Below, one piece after another: positions 8,028 to 16,946 of a stretch of 64,000 bases of DNA. The notes under the pieces are model-generated. The model ran no database searches and had not been told where the DNA came from. It saw only the letters and a list, made by a program, of their open reading frames with translations. The translations under genes and the position numbers were made by a program. Positions within the stretch are counted from its first letter, which is position 1. Each line of letters opens with the position of its first letter. This DNA comes from Ascidiimonas aurantiaca (GTDB taxonomy: Bacteria > Bacteroidota > Bacteroidia > Flavobacteriales > Flavobacteriaceae), in the NCBI RefSeq assembly GCF_037646345.1, contig NZ_JBBEWR010000015.1, forward strand, positions 1 to 64,000, read 5' to 3'.

Positions 8028-8933
8028 TTAAAAGGTAAATACTTTTCCGTCTTCTGCGAGCTCTACTCTGTCAAAAATTTGTGATGCTTCCTCGGCAAAT
8101 CCTTCCAGCCCGTCATAGCGGGTAGAATAATGCCCCAGTATCAGTTTTTTTACTTTGGCTTCTTTAGCTATTCTGGCCGCGTCTGTCGCTGTAGTGTGGC
8201 CTGTTTTTTCTGCCAGGTGTTTGTGTTGTTCCTGAAAAGTAGCTTCATGATAGAGTGCATCTACTTTTTTAATAATAGGTACAATTTCGGGTTTGTAAGC
8301 AGTGTCGCTACAAAACGCATAGCTTTTAGGAGGATCGGGATCAAAAGTAAGTTCTTCGTTGGGAATAACGGTACCATCATCAAGTACGATATCCTTACCG
8401 CTTTTAATACGCTGGTAATACGATTTATCTATGTTATGCTTTTCTGCCTGGGTTACATTTAGTTTACGAAGACCTGGTTTTTCACTAAACAGGTACCCGT
8501 TGGTATATACACGATGATCTAACGGAATGGTATGGACGGTTACTTTTTCATCTTCAAAAATGAGCTCGCTCTCTTTGGAGGTAAGCTCATGAAAATACAG
8601 CGGATAGTTGGTCCAGGATTCTCCCAGTTTTAGATACAAAGTAATTAATTGTTTTATCCCTTTGGGGCCGTAAACATGCAGCTCGGCTTCTCTACCCAAT
8701 AAACGAAAAGTAGATATAATTCCCGGCAACCCAAAAAAGTGATCTCCGTGAAGATGCGAGATAAAAATATGCCGGATACGGGAAAATTTGATCTTTTGTT
8801 TTCTTAGTGCCATTTGCGTACCTTCCCCGCAATCTATTAAAAACATACGGTTATTGATCTCAAGCACTTGTGAGGTAGTGTTATTAAAAGTTCTTGGGGT
8901 GGCCGAATAACAGCCCAGTATGGTTAATTTCAT
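8028..8933 (-). CDS. rnz: Ribonuclease Z
   Basis: RNase Z cleaves the 3' trailer of tRNA precursors. It is a metallo-beta-lactamase-fold enzyme with the zinc ligands HLHGDH at residues 60-65. Later motifs are PLDHRV, FCSDTAY and the C-terminal LILGHYSTRY. The GHTTATDAARIAKEA segment contains the catalytic region. The 301-residue length fits the short bacterial form. It follows the 110-residue STAS-like gene by six bases, an arrangement recurrent in flavobacteria. Confidence 0.93.
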   Translation of the reverse strand: MKLTILGCYSATPRTFNNTTSQVLEINNRMFLIDCGEGTQMALRKQKIKFSRIRHIFISHLHGDHFFGLPGIISTFRLLGREAELHVYGPKGIKQLITLYLKLGESWTNYPLYFHELTSKESELIFEDEKVTVHTIPLDHRVYTNGYLFSEKPGLRKLNVTQAEKHNIDKSYYQRIKSGKDIVLDDGTVIPNEELTFDPDPPKSYAFCSDTAYKPEIVPIIKKVDALYHEATFQEQHKHLAEKTGHTTATDAARIAKEAKVKKLILGHYSTRYDGLEGFAEEASQIFDRVELAEDGKVFTF

Positions 8934-8939
8934 AAGATT

Positions 8940-9272
8940 TTAAAAGTCCAGGTCTCTCTCTATATCTTCCATTTCTATAATATCAAAAGCTTCCTGAAGG
9001 GTTGGGGCTATTACGAGCTCATCAGGAATATCATCTACCTGAAGGGCATCGGTTACTATTACAAAAGATTTTTTAAGGTTACGATGGGTGTTTGAAAATG
9101 AAATAAACTCCAGTAACTGCAAAGGTTTTAATGTATTCAAAGAAAACAGGTTAAGTATGATATGATCGTTTTTAAATTGATCGTAAGCCGTACGGAATTT
9201 TTCAAAAAACATATCAAAAGACTGAGACTCTCTGGTAATGACTACGATATTTCCCTGTTTATCAAAAAGCAT
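8940..9272 (-). CDS. Small STAS-like protein upstream of rnz
   Basis: The 110-residue soluble protein has alternating beta and alpha segments (NIVVITRES, HIILNLFSL, KSFVIVTDA) and an acidic C-terminus (EDIERDLDF). Size and pattern are like a STAS / anti-anti-sigma domain, but no recognisable phosphorylatable Ser motif stands out. Its own biochemical role is unknown. In flavobacteria a homologue is often found directly before rnz and is sometimes mislabelled as ribonuclease Z. It is spaced seven bases from pyrB and six from rnz, hence co-transcribed. Confidence 0.6.
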   Translation of the reverse strand: MLFDKQGNIVVITRESQSFDMFFEKFRTAYDQFKNDHIILNLFSLNTLKPLQLLEFISFSNTHRNLKKSFVIVTDALQVDDIPDELVIAPTLQEAFDIIEMEDIERDLDF

Positions 9273-9279
9273 GTGTTTA

Positions 9280-10206
9280 CTATTTAATTTTTGAAGCTAA
9301 TAAGTAAATAACAGCCATACGAATGGCTACTCCATTTTCTACCTGATTAAGAATAATAGCCTGATCAGAATCGGCCACATCGCTTGTTATCTCAACACCG
9401 CGGTTAATGGGCCCGGGATGCATGATCACAATTTCTTTATCAAGACGCTCCAGCAGGGCTTTGTTTACGCCATATTGCTGAATGTACTCTCTGGTGGACG
9501 GAAAGTAACTGATATCCATACGCTCGTTTTGAACTCTTAACATATTGGCTACATCACACCATTGCAATGCCTTATTAAGATTGAGTTCTACTTCTACCCC
9601 CAGCTTGTGAATATATTTGGGGATAAGTGTGGCCGGACCACATACTTTTACCTGTGCTCCCTGCATTTTCAAGGCAAAGATATTGGAAAGTGCTACCCGG
9701 GAATGTAAAATATCGCCCACAATTACTACTTTTTTTCCCGCTACTTCTCCCAAACGTTCTCTTATGGAATAAGAATCTAAAAGGGCTTGTGTAGGGTGCT
9801 CGTGAGCGCCATCTCCTGCATTCACTATACTCGCATCCACATGCCTGGAGAGAAAAACTCCTGCTCCGGGATTGGGGTGCCGCATAACTACCATGTCAAC
9901 TTTCATAGATAGTATATTGTTAACCGTGTCAATTAAAGTTTCTCCTTTTTTAACAGACGATTGTGATGCTGAGAAATTGATCACGTCGGCAGATAAACGT
10001 TTTTGAGCCAGCTCAAAAGAAAGCTTGGTACGGGTACTGTTCTCAAAAAATAAATTGGCTATGGTAATATCACGTAAAGAAGGTACTTTTTTAATGGGCC
10101 GGTTAATGACTTCTTTAAAATGATCTGCCGTTTCAAAAATAAGATCAATATCTGATGGTTTCAGATATTTGATACCCAGTAAGTGATTTACACTTAATTC
10201 ACTCAT
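9280..10206 (-). CDS. pyrB: Aspartate carbamoyltransferase catalytic subunit
   Basis: PyrB condenses carbamoyl phosphate with aspartate in the second step of UMP synthesis. The 308-residue protein carries the carbamoyl-phosphate loop FFENSTRTK (residues 53-61), the GDGAHEHPTQALLD block and the IMHPGPINRGVE block, all intact. No regulatory-subunit gene (pyrI) is adjacent, which is common in Bacteroidota. It lies 28 bases after pyrR, so regulation by PyrR is plausible. The protein is complete and unremarkable. Confidence 0.96.
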   Translation of the reverse strand: MSELSVNHLLGIKYLKPSDIDLIFETADHFKEVINRPIKKVPSLRDITIANLFFENSTRTKLSFELAQKRLSADVINFSASQSSVKKGETLIDTVNNILSMKVDMVVMRHPNPGAGVFLSRHVDASIVNAGDGAHEHPTQALLDSYSIRERLGEVAGKKVVIVGDILHSRVALSNIFALKMQGAQVKVCGPATLIPKYIHKLGVEVELNLNKALQWCDVANMLRVQNERMDISYFPSTREYIQQYGVNKALLERLDKEIVIMHPGPINRGVEITSDVADSDQAIILNQVENGVAIRMAVIYLLASKIK

Positions 10207-10234
10207 TGTTAATTGGTAGGTTTAAGAAAAGAGG

Positions 10235-10774
10235 TTATCTGTTTATTACATACACTGCATCTGTGCCGTCGTTTTCTTCCCATAGTACTTTTACTTTTTC
10301 CTGATTAATTGCATCTACCTGCCTCCCTCTGTAATCTGGTTGTATAGGTAAGTGCCTGCTAAACCTTCGGTCTATAAGAGTTAGTAATTCTATCTCAGCA
10401 GGTCTGCCAAACGATTGTATCGCGGTTAAAGCTGCTCTGATACTGCGTCCGGTATATAAAACATCATCGATAAAAACTACTTTCTTATTCTCAACAATAA
10501 AATCAATGTGCGTTTTATTGGCTTCCAGCGGTTTGTCTCCTCTACGGAAATCATCCCTAAAAAAAGTAATGTCAAGATACCCCAGTTTTATATCGGGTAT
10601 CTGATATGATTCTTTTAAAACTCTGGCCAACCGGTCTGCCAGATAGGTACCTCTGGGTTGAATTCCTATTAAAACAGTGCTCGAAAAATCCAGATGATTT
10701 TCTATTAGCTGGCATGCAAGACGATGCAGTATAATATTTACTTCCTTTGCGGTTAGCAAGACTTTCTGGCTCAT
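10235..10774 (-). CDS. pyrR: Bifunctional pyr operon regulator / uracil phosphoribosyltransferase
   Basis: PyrR is a phosphoribosyltransferase-fold protein. In Gram-positive bacteria it controls pyr mRNA attenuation, and it has uracil phosphoribosyltransferase activity. The 179-residue sequence shows the PRPP-binding segment VVFIDDVLYTGRS (99-111) and the IGIQPRG block near residue 37. It is the first gene of a long minus-strand run (pyrR, pyrB, STAS-like, rnz, pdxH, sixA, ppk, ppx). No PyrR-binding attenuator hairpin was evident in the short upstream region, so regulatory function here is inferred from family only. Confidence 0.93.
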   Translation of the reverse strand: MSQKVLLTAKEVNIILHRLACQLIENHLDFSSTVLIGIQPRGTYLADRLARVLKESYQIPDIKLGYLDITFFRDDFRRGDKPLEANKTHIDFIVENKKVVFIDDVLYTGRSIRAALTAIQSFGRPAEIELLTLIDRRFSRHLPIQPDYRGRQVDAINQEKVKVLWEENDGTDAVYVINR

Positions 10775-10868
10775 AATATTCGGGCAGAATTATACACTGG
10801 TAAAGGTATGCAATTTTTAAATAATAAAAATATGAAACCATAAGAAGCGATAGCGTAAACCAGCCATA

Positions 10869-10903
10869 GTAAAACAAAAACCCCCCTTGTATAAAGGGGG
10901 GAG
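10869..10903 (-). terminator. Intrinsic terminator of rpsA
   Basis: On the minus strand, downstream of the rpsA stop, a stem ccccccttt / aaggggggg around 10881-10901 is followed by tttttgttttac. The GC-rich stem with an immediate T-run is a typical intrinsic terminator. It separates rpsA from pyrR, which lies downstream in the same direction. Confidence 0.85.
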
Positions 10904-10927
10904 GAACAATTGTATTATAAAAAGATA

Positions 10928-12706
10928 TTACTTCTCTTTATTATCCATTTTGTCTTTAAGCTCCTGTAACGCATCGAGGTCTCCAAGTGTGGTACGCTCT
11001 ACTGTGTTATTGGCAGCAGCTTTTACATTCTTTTGCTCTTCTTCTTTAAAGATGGCTGTATGGGAAGCTACTACTCTTTTAAATTCTTTGTTGAATTCAA
11101 TGATCTTAAAGTCTGCGGCTTCTCCTTTTTTAAGTTTCTTACCATCTTCTTTTTCAAGATGTCTGGAAGGTACAAAAGCTACAATATCTTCATTAAAATT
11201 AATGGTTGCGCCTTTATCAACTATTTCTGCAATCTCTGCATGGTGAACAGTACCTAAACCAAACTCGCTTTCATACTTATCCCATGGGTTTTCAGTAGTT
11301 TGCTTATGTCCCAGACTGAGTTTTCTTCCTTCTACATCCAGTTCAAGAACGATCACATCCAGTTGGTCTCCTACGTTGACAAACTCTGAAGGGTGTTTTA
11401 CTTTCTTGGTCCATGACAGATCTGAAATATAAATAAGTCCGTCAATACCTTCTTCCAGTTCTACAAAGACACCAAAGTTGGTGAAATTACGAACCACTCC
11501 GTTATGTTTTGAACCTACAGGGTATTTGGTAGTAATATCGGTCCATGGGTCTGGAGTAAGTTGTTTAATACCCAGTGACATTTTACGCTCTTCTCTGTCA
11601 AGGGTAAGAATAACAGCTTCTATCTCATCTCCTACGTTTACGAAATCCTGAGCAGATCGCAGGTGGGTGGACCATGACATTTCTGATACGTGTATGAGTC
11701 CTTCTACTCCTTCGGCTACTTCTATAAAGGCTCCGTAGTCTGCAATAACCACTACTTTACCTTTCACTTTGTCACCTACTTTTATTTCATCTCCAAGTGC
11801 TTCCCAAGGATGTTTTTGCAACTGTTTAAGACCTAATTGGATTCTTGACTTATTATCATCAAAATCAAGGATCACTACATTTAGTTTTTGATCCAGTTCA
11901 ACTACTTCGTTGGGGTGATTGATACGGCTCCAGGAAAGATCGGTGATGTGAATGAGTCCGTCAACACCTCCAAGGTCAATAAATACTCCGTAAGAGGTGA
12001 TGTTTTTAACCACTCCTTCCAGTACTTGTCCTTTTTCAAGTTGACCAATGATCTCTTTCTTCTGTTCTTCAATATCTGCTTCAATAAGCGCTTTATGAGA
12101 AACTACCACATTCTTGAATTCATGGTTAATTTTAACTACTTTGAATTCCATGGTCTTTCCTACATACTGATCGTAATCACGAATAGGTTTTACATCTATT
12201 TGAGATCCGGGAAGGAAGGCTTCAATTCCAAAAACATCAACGATCATACCTCCTTTGGTTCTGCACTTCACAAATCCGTTTACGATCTCGCCATTTTCAT
12301 GTGCTGCATTTACACGATCCCATGCTTTAATGGTTCTCGCTTTTCTGTGTGATAAAACCAGTTGTCCGGTTTTGTCTTCACGTACATCAATAAGTACTTC
12401 TACTTTATCCCCTACTTTAAGACTGGGGTTGTATCGAAACTCATTTAAAGAAATCACACCCTCCGACTTGGCATTAATGTCAATTATTGCTTCTCTTTCG
12501 GTAAGATGCACAACTGTACCTTCTACCACTTCCTCATCGGCCGTGTCCACAAAGTTTTTTTCAACCAGGGTCTCGAATTCTTTAAGCTTTACATCCTCTA
12601 CCTGCTCAATACCTTCTTCGTATTTTTCCCAGTTAAAGTTTGCTAAAAATTCTTCAGGATTGGATTTTCCTTCCTGAGTTTCTATTTTAATATCTGTTTC
12701 AGCCAT
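10928..12706 (-). CDS. rpsA: 30S ribosomal protein S1
   Basis: S1 binds mRNA at the 30S subunit and helps translation initiation. The 592-residue protein contains six consecutive S1 (OB-fold) repeats, at about residues 55-115, 135-195, 225-295, 310-380, 395-465 and 480-545. The third to fifth show the canonical (G)xVxxxxxYGxFVxLxxGVxGLIHxSxxSW pattern. The first has an acidic N-terminal extension, typical of Bacteroidota S1. Because this phylum lacks Shine-Dalgarno sequences, S1 is thought to matter especially for initiation. It has its own promoter and terminator, so it is monocistronic. Confidence 0.96.
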   Translation of the reverse strand: MAETDIKIETQEGKSNPEEFLANFNWEKYEEGIEQVEDVKLKEFETLVEKNFVDTADEEVVEGTVVHLTEREAIIDINAKSEGVISLNEFRYNPSLKVGDKVEVLIDVREDKTGQLVLSHRKARTIKAWDRVNAAHENGEIVNGFVKCRTKGGMIVDVFGIEAFLPGSQIDVKPIRDYDQYVGKTMEFKVVKINHEFKNVVVSHKALIEADIEEQKKEIIGQLEKGQVLEGVVKNITSYGVFIDLGGVDGLIHITDLSWSRINHPNEVVELDQKLNVVILDFDDNKSRIQLGLKQLQKHPWEALGDEIKVGDKVKGKVVVIADYGAFIEVAEGVEGLIHVSEMSWSTHLRSAQDFVNVGDEIEAVILTLDREERKMSLGIKQLTPDPWTDITTKYPVGSKHNGVVRNFTNFGVFVELEEGIDGLIYISDLSWTKKVKHPSEFVNVGDQLDVIVLELDVEGRKLSLGHKQTTENPWDKYESEFGLGTVHHAEIAEIVDKGATINFNEDIVAFVPSRHLEKEDGKKLKKGEAADFKIIEFNKEFKRVVASHTAIFKEEEQKNVKAAANNTVERTTLGDLDALQELKDKMDNKEK

Positions 12707-12824
12707 TGCTGATCTAAAATTTGTATTCTGAGCTCATCAGGGAGAATGCAACATAAACACAGAAGCGTTTTAAACTTGTTTTTTCGATTTTTCCTTTTCC
12801 TCCCACGGGTTGCAAAAAGGTCTG

Positions 12825-12856
12825 CAAAAGTACAATTATAATATTTGATTTACAAA
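12825..12856 (-). promoter_or_regulatory. Bacteroidota-type promoter for rpsA
   Basis: Read on the minus strand, TTTG (complement of 12853-12856) is followed after 20 bases by TACTTTTG (complement of 12825-12832). This matches the -33/-7 consensus TTTG-N19-TAnnTTTG of the Bacteroidota primary sigma factor. The start codon is about 118 bases downstream, leaving a long leader. The rest of 12707-12965 shows no gene. Confidence 0.75.
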
Positions 12857-12914
12857 CTATTAGCTTCAAAATATTTGCCAGAATGCACAAAGGATTTAAT
12901 GCTTAAACTAAGTA

Positions 12915-12942
12915 TTGAAAATCAATAAAATAAGTATATTTG
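12915..12942 (+). promoter_or_regulatory. Probable promoter for the LysM gene
   Basis: TATATTTG at 12935-12942 matches the -7 consensus TAnnTTTG. TTG at 12915-12917 lies 17 bases upstream, slightly closer than the preferred 19-20. The LysM start codon is 23 bases downstream. Confidence 0.55.
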
Positions 12943-12965
12943 GATAAACCTAAAACCTTAAAATT

Positions 12966-13346
12966 ATGAGTGTGAAAAACAAATACCAACCCGTGCTTGA
13001 CATGGGAGAAAAACTAGCTATTAAAAACGGAGCAGTTTCTGAAGAAAATGGCATCCTAAAAATAAAAGGAGAGGCCCGGACACCATATGAGAAAAATATA
13101 CTTTGGGATAAGATCAAAGAAATTGGCGGGCAAAATCCCGGAGATATCAAAGCTAATATCACGGTAGCAGACTCTTCTGTCTATCACAAACACGTAGTAA
13201 ATAAAGGAGATACCTTAGGTAAAATTGCCAAACATTATTATGGGGATGCATCTAAATATATGCTTATCTTCAACGCAAACACTAATAAACTAAAAGATCC
13301 AAACCTTATTTACCCTGATCAGGAACTGATTATACCCAATCCATAA
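12966..13346 (+). CDS. LysM domain protein (YgaU/Kbp-like)
   Basis: The 126-residue protein has no signal peptide. Its N-terminal half (to about residue 70) resembles a small BON-like domain with a KIKGEARTPYEKN segment. Its C-terminal half is a LysM domain (HVVNKGDTLGKIAKHYYGDASKY to ELIIPNP, about residues 77-125). This order is that of E. coli YgaU/Kbp, a cytoplasmic potassium-binding protein, so a peptidoglycan role should not be assumed. It is a single gene with its own promoter and a terminator shared with convergent cmk. The resemblance to Kbp is an inference from architecture. Confidence 0.78.
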   Translation: MSVKNKYQPVLDMGEKLAIKNGAVSEENGILKIKGEARTPYEKNILWDKIKEIGGQNPGDIKANITVADSSVYHKHVVNKGDTLGKIAKHYYGDASKYMLIFNANTNKLKDPNLIYPDQELIIPNP

Positions 13347-13378
13347 AAAAGCCGCTTTACGCGGCTTTTTTATGGATT
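13338..13378. terminator. Bidirectional terminator shared by LysM gene and cmk
   Basis: A perfect inverted repeat has 18-bp arms (13338-13355 and 13361-13378) around a tttac loop, with A and T runs at the outer stem. It can terminate transcription from both sides. The TAA of the LysM gene (13344-13346) and the TAA of cmk (complement of 13370-13372) both lie inside the arms. Confidence 0.9.
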
Positions 13379-14065
13379 CTGGATTATTCGCAAGGCATGG
13401 TGATAAATGCGCTCAAACTGTTCTTCTATACCCATATCTGAATTATCTATTTCTATGGCATCAGGTGCTTTTTTAAGAGGAGAGTCTTTACGCGTAGAAT
13501 CAATGGTGTCTCTTTGAGTTATATTTTTAAGCACTTCATCAAAAGTTACCTTATCTCCCCGGTCTATAAGCTCTTTATAGCGTCTTCGTGCTCTGGTCTC
13601 TGGCGAGGCTGAAAGAAAGAGTTTAAGTTCGGCATCAGGAAAAACTACGGTACCAATATCACGACCATCCATTACAATCCCTTTGTTCTTACCCATTTTC
13701 TTCTGCATATCTACCAGTTTTTGGCGTACTTCTGAGATGGCAGCAACCTGGCTTACCTGACGGGATACTTCCATAGTACGTATTTCTTTTTCTACATTAC
13801 GCCCATTCATATACATTTCCGAATACCCAAACTCTTCATTAAACTTGAACTGCAACCTGATATTGGGCAATAAACGTATTAATCCTGACGTATTTTGCCG
13901 GTCTTTTCCAATAAAACCGTGATCAATAGCAAAAAGCGTGATCGCCCGGTACATGGCGCCTGTATCTACATAAATATATTCAAGGGCTTTGGCCAGTTTT
14001 TTGGCAACCGTGCTTTTACCAGTAGATGAGTACCCGTCAATGGCAATGGTGATTTTTTTGGTCAT
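13370..14065 (-). CDS. cmk: Cytidylate kinase
   Basis: Cmk phosphorylates CMP and dCMP to the diphosphates in the cytoplasm. The 231-residue protein has the P-loop GYSSTGKST (residues 11-19), the DTGAMYRA segment, GRDIGTVVFPDAELKLFL in the CMP domain and RARRRYKEL in the lid. Length is normal. It is convergent with the LysM gene and shares its terminator. It is separated from lon by about 140 bases, so it is probably transcribed independently of lon's terminator-limited transcript. Confidence 0.95.
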   Translation of the reverse strand: MTKKITIAIDGYSSTGKSTVAKKLAKALEYIYVDTGAMYRAITLFAIDHGFIGKDRQNTSGLIRLLPNIRLQFKFNEEFGYSEMYMNGRNVEKEIRTMEVSRQVSQVAAISEVRQKLVDMQKKMGKNKGIVMDGRDIGTVVFPDAELKLFLSASPETRARRRYKELIDRGDKVTFDEVLKNITQRDTIDSTRKDSPLKKAPDAIEIDNSDMGIEEQFERIYHHALRIIQNP

Positions 14066-14177
14066 AAAACAGAAGATTATGAAGTTTTATATAATGTGTC
14101 TTCCTAATACAGTACAAAGGTACATTATAGGTAGATATTCGTATGATATGAAAATAAGGTTTAGAAAATTTTTAAGA

Positions 14178-14206
14178 AAAAACCCGGAGTTTTCCGGGTT
14201 TTTCAC
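14178..14206 (-). terminator. Intrinsic terminator of lon
   Basis: Immediately after the lon stop on the minus strand, a stem aaaacccgg / ccgggtttt with a short loop is followed by a T-rich tract (ttcttaaaaa on the minus strand). Confidence 0.75.
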
Positions 14207-16657
14207 TTATAGCTTCTTAGCGTCTTTTACCGGCTGATCGGTAATGGCTATGTCAATTACTTCACTCATCTCCGTAACATAATGAAAAGTAAGTCCCTTT
14301 AAGTACTCTGGCTTTATTTCATCTATGTCTTTCCGGTTATCGTTACAAAGAATAATTTCTTTAATACGGGCGCGTTTGGCGGCCAGTATTTTTTCTTTGA
14401 TCCCTCCTACGGGAAGCACCTTACCCCTTAATGTAATTTCTCCTGTCATGGCCAGGCTCTTTTTAACTCTTTTTTGGGTAAATAAGGAAACCAGAGAGGT
14501 AAGCATGGTGATACCTGCGCTGGGTCCGTCTTTGGGAGTCGCCCCTTCGGGTACGTGAATATGTACATTATATTTGGGGAACACTTCAGTATCAATACCC
14601 CATTTGTCTGCATTGGCCTTTATATACTCCATAGCAATAGTAGCCGATTCTTTCATTACCTGTCCCAGATTTCCGGTAATGTTAAGTGTACCTTTACCTT
14701 TGGATAAGATGGATTCAATAAAAAGGATATCACCCCCCACCTGGGTCCATGCCAAACCGGTAACTACACCGGCCACTTCATTGTTCTCGTATTTATCGCG
14801 TTCTAATCGCGCCGGACCTAAAATATTCACTACATCTTCATCGGTCACTTTTACATTATATTCCTCTTCCATAGCTATGGATTTAGCAGCGTAACGAACC
14901 ATTTTTGCTATTTGCTTATCCAGGGTACGTACTCCGGACTCACGAGTGTATCCTTCTACTATTTTTTCCATTTGACGCTTACCTATCTTCAGGTGCGTAG
15001 TATTTAAGCCGTGCTCTTTTAATTGCTTGGGCAGTAAATGCCGTTTGGCGATCTCAACCTTCTCCTCAATTGTATAGCCGGTAACATTTATAATTTCCAT
15101 TCGGTCCCGCAATGCCGGCTGTATGGAGGTAAGTGTATTGGCTGTGGCAATAAACATTACTTTAGAAAGGTCGTAGCCTATCTCCAGGAAATTATCATGA
15201 AAATCGGTATTTTGCTCGGGATCCAGCACTTCCAGCATAGCTGATGAAGGGTCTCCCTGATGGCTTAATGATAATTTATCTATTTCATCTAACACGAAAA
15301 CAGGATTTGATTTACCTGCCTTTTTGATGGATTGTACAATTCTTCCCGGCATGGCGCCTATATATGTTTTACGGTGCCCTCGTATTTCTGCCTCATCCCG
15401 AAGCCCTCCCAGGGACATACGCACATATTCTCTTCCCAATGCCTCTGCAACCGATTTTCCCAATGATGTTTTTCCCACACCCGGAGGTCCGTATAAACAT
15501 AAAATAGGAGATTTCATGTCACCCCTTAATTTGAGTACTGCCAGATATTCAATGATCCGCCTTTTTACATCTTCCAGACCGTAATGATCTCTGTCGAGAA
15601 TTTTTTGGGCCCGTTTCAGATCAAAACGATCCTCAGAATAGTCATTCCAGGGAAGATCCAGAATCAGGTCCAGATAGTTTCGCTGAATAGAATATTCTGC
15701 TACCTGCGGGTTCATTCGCTGCATTTTGGCCAACTCTTTATCAAAATGAGAACTTACCTGCTTACTCCATTTTTTGCTTTTGGCACGCCGTCGCATTTCT
15801 TCAAACTCTTCTTCATGAGAAACTCCTCCCAGCTCTTCCTGAATGGTTTTCATTTGCTGGTGAAGAAAATATTCCCGCTGTTGTTGATCGAGATCATGAC
15901 GCACTTTAGACTGAATATCATTTTTTAGTTCCAGTTTCTGAAGCTCGATATTCATATATTTAAGGGTAGCCAATGCTCTTTCCTTTAAGTTATTTACTTC
16001 CAGCAATTCCTGTTTCTCTGCTACAGAGAGATTCATATTGGAGGAAACAAAATTGATAAGGAACGAACTGCTTTCTATGTTTTTGATGGCAAAAGAGGCC
16101 TCACTGGGAATATTAGGATTATCCCTGATAATTTTGAGTGCCAGTTCTTTAATAGAGTCTATTATGGCATTGAATTCACTGGAATCCTTTTCATCCTTTT
16201 TTTCAGAAGTTTCACTCACTTCCGCAGTCATATACGGATCGGTAGTGATAACACTTTTCAGTTGAAAACGTTTTTTACCCTGAATGATCACTGTGGTATT
16301 ACCATCGGGCATCTTTAGTACCCTGAGTATCTGGGCTACTGTACCCACTGTATGTATATCATTTATACCCGGGTTTTCTACTTCTTCATCTTTCTGAGCC
16401 ACCACACCCATAACTTTGCTCCCGTTATTGGCGTCTTTAATAAGTTGAATGGACTTATCTCTCCCTGCAGTAATAGGGATCACTACCCCGGGAAAAAGTA
16501 CGGTATTTCGCAAAGGAAGTATAGGAAGCGTTTTGGGCAGAGCCTCGTTATTTATTTCTTCTTCATCTTCCGGTGTCATTAAAGGTATCAACTCCGCATC
16601 CTCTTCAATTCCCTGAAGTGACAAACTGTCAATATTTAAAAACTTATCTTTTGTCAT
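14207..16657 (-). CDS. lon: ATP-dependent endopeptidase La (Lon)
   Basis: Lon is a homo-oligomeric AAA+ serine protease that degrades misfolded and regulatory proteins in the cytoplasm. The 816-residue protein has an N-terminal substrate-binding LON domain (about 40-240), a coiled helical region, Walker A GPPGVGKTS near residue 392, Walker B FVLDEIDK, and a C-terminal protease domain. That domain carries the catalytic Ser in PKDGPSAG near residue 712 and the catalytic Lys in the KEKILAAKRA segment near 757. All key residues are intact. It is divergent from the ECF sigma gene at 16947. No heat-shock-type promoter was identified in the 289-base gap. Confidence 0.97.
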   Translation of the reverse strand: MTKDKFLNIDSLSLQGIEEDAELIPLMTPEDEEEINNEALPKTLPILPLRNTVLFPGVVIPITAGRDKSIQLIKDANNGSKVMGVVAQKDEEVENPGINDIHTVGTVAQILRVLKMPDGNTTVIIQGKKRFQLKSVITTDPYMTAEVSETSEKKDEKDSSEFNAIIDSIKELALKIIRDNPNIPSEASFAIKNIESSSFLINFVSSNMNLSVAEKQELLEVNNLKERALATLKYMNIELQKLELKNDIQSKVRHDLDQQQREYFLHQQMKTIQEELGGVSHEEEFEEMRRRAKSKKWSKQVSSHFDKELAKMQRMNPQVAEYSIQRNYLDLILDLPWNDYSEDRFDLKRAQKILDRDHYGLEDVKRRIIEYLAVLKLRGDMKSPILCLYGPPGVGKTSLGKSVAEALGREYVRMSLGGLRDEAEIRGHRKTYIGAMPGRIVQSIKKAGKSNPVFVLDEIDKLSLSHQGDPSSAMLEVLDPEQNTDFHDNFLEIGYDLSKVMFIATANTLTSIQPALRDRMEIINVTGYTIEEKVEIAKRHLLPKQLKEHGLNTTHLKIGKRQMEKIVEGYTRESGVRTLDKQIAKMVRYAAKSIAMEEEYNVKVTDEDVVNILGPARLERDKYENNEVAGVVTGLAWTQVGGDILFIESILSKGKGTLNITGNLGQVMKESATIAMEYIKANADKWGIDTEVFPKYNVHIHVPEGATPKDGPSAGITMLTSLVSLFTQKRVKKSLAMTGEITLRGKVLPVGGIKEKILAAKRARIKEIILCNDNRKDIDEIKPEYLKGLTFHYVTEMSEVIDIAITDQPVKDAKKL

Positions 16658-16946
16658 AATGTATTTATGAAGGCCATAATGTCATATATTGCCTCCGGTT
16701 ACTTTTAAAAATATTGGTATGAATTTTAGTAAACTTCTTAAAAAACAATGCTTAACTTCATTGATAAAAGAAATTCATCTTGTATATGTCAATAGTTATG
16801 CCAAGCGTAAAAAGCAATAGGTAATTTTATGTTAAGAAGGTGGAATAACGTTTTATTTGTAGTTTTAGTATAATTCAAAAAAAAAAATTACTCTCAACTG
16901 TAACAATATAATATTTCTGTCATCCTTACTATAAATTAGCAACTTT
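16658..16946. other. Divergent intergenic region between lon and the sigma gene
   Basis: This 289-bp AT-rich stretch must contain the promoters for lon (minus) and the sigma factor (plus). I found no clear TTTG / TAnnTTTG pair and no hairpin or small gene. A run of ten A's at about 16881 is the only conspicuous feature. Confidence 0.5.
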
